28,517 nucleotides of DNA from JAGMES01 sp023128035 (GTDB lineage Bacteria; Bacillota; Halanaerobiia; DY22613): positions 1 to 28,517 of the forward strand of contig DAOVRZ010000079.1 of NCBI GenBank assembly GCA_030627905.1, given 5' to 3'. Positions 27,465-28,517 of this stretch are shown here, piece after piece. The translations under genes and the position numbers were made by a program. Each line of letters opens with the position of its first letter. Position 1 is the first letter of the stretch. Under the pieces are notes generated by a model. It had not been told where the DNA came from, did no database searches, and saw nothing but the letters and a program-made list of their open reading frames with translations.

Positions 27465-27494
27465 ATAACAGTTAGTAATAAGTTTTAATATAAT
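27465..27494 (+). promoter_or_regulatory. Candidate sigma-A promoter for the downstream NRPS gene
   Basis: A perfect TATAAT (27489-27494) lies 18 nt after ATAACA (27465-27470, 4 of 6 matches to TTGACA), just past the terminator. The region is very AT-rich, so chance matches are easy. The rest of 27495-27656 is an AT-rich leader of about 160 nt in which I see only a 14-nt AT palindrome (27568-27581). Confidence 0.35.
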
Positions 27495-27656
27495 TGCATT
27501 TTTTAGGATTTTGGGCAGGAAGAAAAGCAATATTTAACGAATCTTATTATTAACTACGAGTATTGTAATAATAATTATTATAGTGACGATGTGCTGAAAT
27601 TTAGTAATAAACTTATTTTCTATTTCTTTAAAGTGAGGAAGGAAGGGAGAAAGTCT

Positions 27657-28517
27657 ATGCAAACTGGGCACAAAAAAATTGATAATCAAAATGTACAAAA
27701 TATACTTTCATTAACTCCTATGCAAGAAGGTATGCTTTTTCACTACTTGCATGACATAGAAAATTATTATTTCGAGCAATTATGCTTGAAAATTCGTGGA
27801 AAGATAAAAATGGAAGTTATGAGAAAAGCCTGGAATTATGTCATTGAAGCTAATGAGATGCTGAGAACAATTTTTAGATGGGAGAAACTTCAAAAACCAG
27901 TTCAGATTATTTTAAAAACGTATGAAGTACCTCTTAGAATTCATGATTTATCAAATTTAACTGACTCTGAAAAAGAGCAAAAGATTTATGAGATTCAGGA
28001 ACAGGATCAACATAATCAAATTGACATAAGCAAGGAACCTTTTAGGGTAACTTTGGTTAAACTTAGCTCCAATGAAAATATGATGATTATTAGTAATCAC
28101 CATATTTTATATGACGGTTGGAGTAATGGGATTATACTCAAAGAATTGTTTCAAACTTATGCTGCTTTATATAAGGGCCAGCACCCCATAAATTCGCAAA
28201 AAAACAGATTTAACGAGTTTATAAAATGGCTCCAACTCCAGAATAAAGATCATCAAAAAAAGTATTGGGTCAACTATTTAGAGGATTTTGATACTAAAAC
28301 AGAACTTCCTGTTTTATTGGAAAACAAAGATAGTAGAGAAATTCAAAAGAACACCCAAACTACAAAATCTTATGTACATACCTTTGATGAAGATGCGACA
28401 AAATGCATAAATATGTTTGTCACAGAACACAGAATAACCTTCGCCAGCCTCATTTACAGTGTATGGGGGATTTTACTGCAAAGATACAATAACACTGACG
28501 ATGTGCTTTTTGGTACA
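27657..28517 (+). CDS. Nonribosomal peptide synthetase, N-terminal condensation domain, 3'-truncated by window edge
   Basis: ATG 27657 lies 7 nt after a GGGAG Shine-Dalgarno (27645-27649), and the frame is open for 287 codons to the window end. The start (VQNILSLTPMQEGMLFH) and the C-domain motifs HHILYDGWS, KYWVNYLEDFDTKTELP and VWGILLQRYNNTDDVLFGT match the first C domain of the 13201 gene nearly position by position, so this is a third related megasynthetase. Like TycB1 it appears to be a COM-type acceptor for an upstream donor protein. Because it begins with C, it cannot supply the A-T that the terminal C of the preceding gene needs. Confidence 0.93.
   Translation, partial: MQTGHKKIDNQNVQNILSLTPMQEGMLFHYLHDIENYYFEQLCLKIRGKIKMEVMRKAWNYVIEANEMLRTIFRWEKLQKPVQIILKTYEVPLRIHDLSNLTDSEKEQKIYEIQEQDQHNQIDISKEPFRVTLVKLSSNENMMIISNHHILYDGWSNGIILKELFQTYAALYKGQHPINSQKNRFNEFIKWLQLQNKDHQKKYWVNYLEDFDTKTELPVLLENKDSREIQKNTQTTKSYVHTFDEDATKCINMFVTEHRITFASLIYSVWGILLQRYNNTDDVLFGT

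Noticed and set aside
27472..27610. Direct repeat TTAGTAATAA at 27472-27481 and 27601-27610
   Set aside because: Ten AT-rich bases in an AT-rich leader are easily repeated by chance; no element lies between them.
1..28517. CRISPR arrays, tRNA or rRNA genes, complete insertion sequences
   Set aside because: None was seen: there are no regular short repeats with spacers, no cloverleaf-like segment and no transposase frame; about 98% of the window is NRPS coding sequence.

Overview
The window is an AT-rich stretch (roughly 35-40% GC by eye) filled almost entirely by plus-strand nonribosomal peptide synthetase (NRPS) genes. Low GC, strong AGGAGG-type ribosome binding sites and tyrocidine/Paenibacillus/Clostridium-style motif wording (SSAQKRxY..., RDLSRNPLFD, QEGMLFH) point to a low-GC Firmicute, more likely Clostridia than Bacilli. 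The species cannot be named from the sequence.

Layout. (1) 1-7232: the 3' part of a large NRPS, entering inside a condensation (C) domain: C(partial)-A-T-C-A-T-C, ending in an aspartate-rich tail. (2) 7266-12950: a second NRPS that starts directly with an adenylation (A) domain, A-T-C-A-T-TE, 33 nt after gene 1, so one module is split between two proteins at the C/A boundary. The thioesterase (TE) has Cys where Ser is usual. (3) 12951-13200: a terminator-like hairpin, a long base-paired element and a perfect 12-bp hairpin. (4) 13201-27384: a 4727-residue NRPS with four C-A-T modules and a final C domain with its own acidic tail. (5) 27400-27443: a very strong terminator, then an AT-rich leader. 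(6) 27657 to the window end: the start of a further NRPS whose first C domain closely resembles that of gene 3.

Genes 1 and 3 look like colinear paralogues: gene 1 C-A-T-C-A-T-C matches gene 3 modules 3-4 plus terminal C. The binding pockets have diverged. By-eye Stachelhaus codes: gene 1 DPEDIGNIDK (acidic pocket, perhaps a basic residue) and DIVQITNIHK (unassigned); gene 2 DAMHVGLYNK (unassigned, divergent domain) and DILQMGMIWK (Gly); gene 3 DAVLLGGICK (hydrophobic?), DAFWLGGTFK (Val), DARKLGVIHK (basic pocket, perhaps Asp/Glu) and DTVQIGHVDK (unassigned).

How they may work together: gene 1 and gene 2 form a plausible transcript and assembly line, ending in Gly and release by the Cys-type TE. 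Gene 3 ends in an unpaired C domain with the same kind of tail as gene 1, but is followed by a terminator and a C-first gene. The only A-first partner visible is gene 2. Genes 3 and 4 also share nearly the same TycB1-like acceptor N-terminus. This suggests parallel core synthetases that might share a starter (outside the window) and a common terminating protein. That is inference, but testable. No epimerization domain, MbtH, phosphopantetheinyl transferase, transporter or transposase gene is visible.
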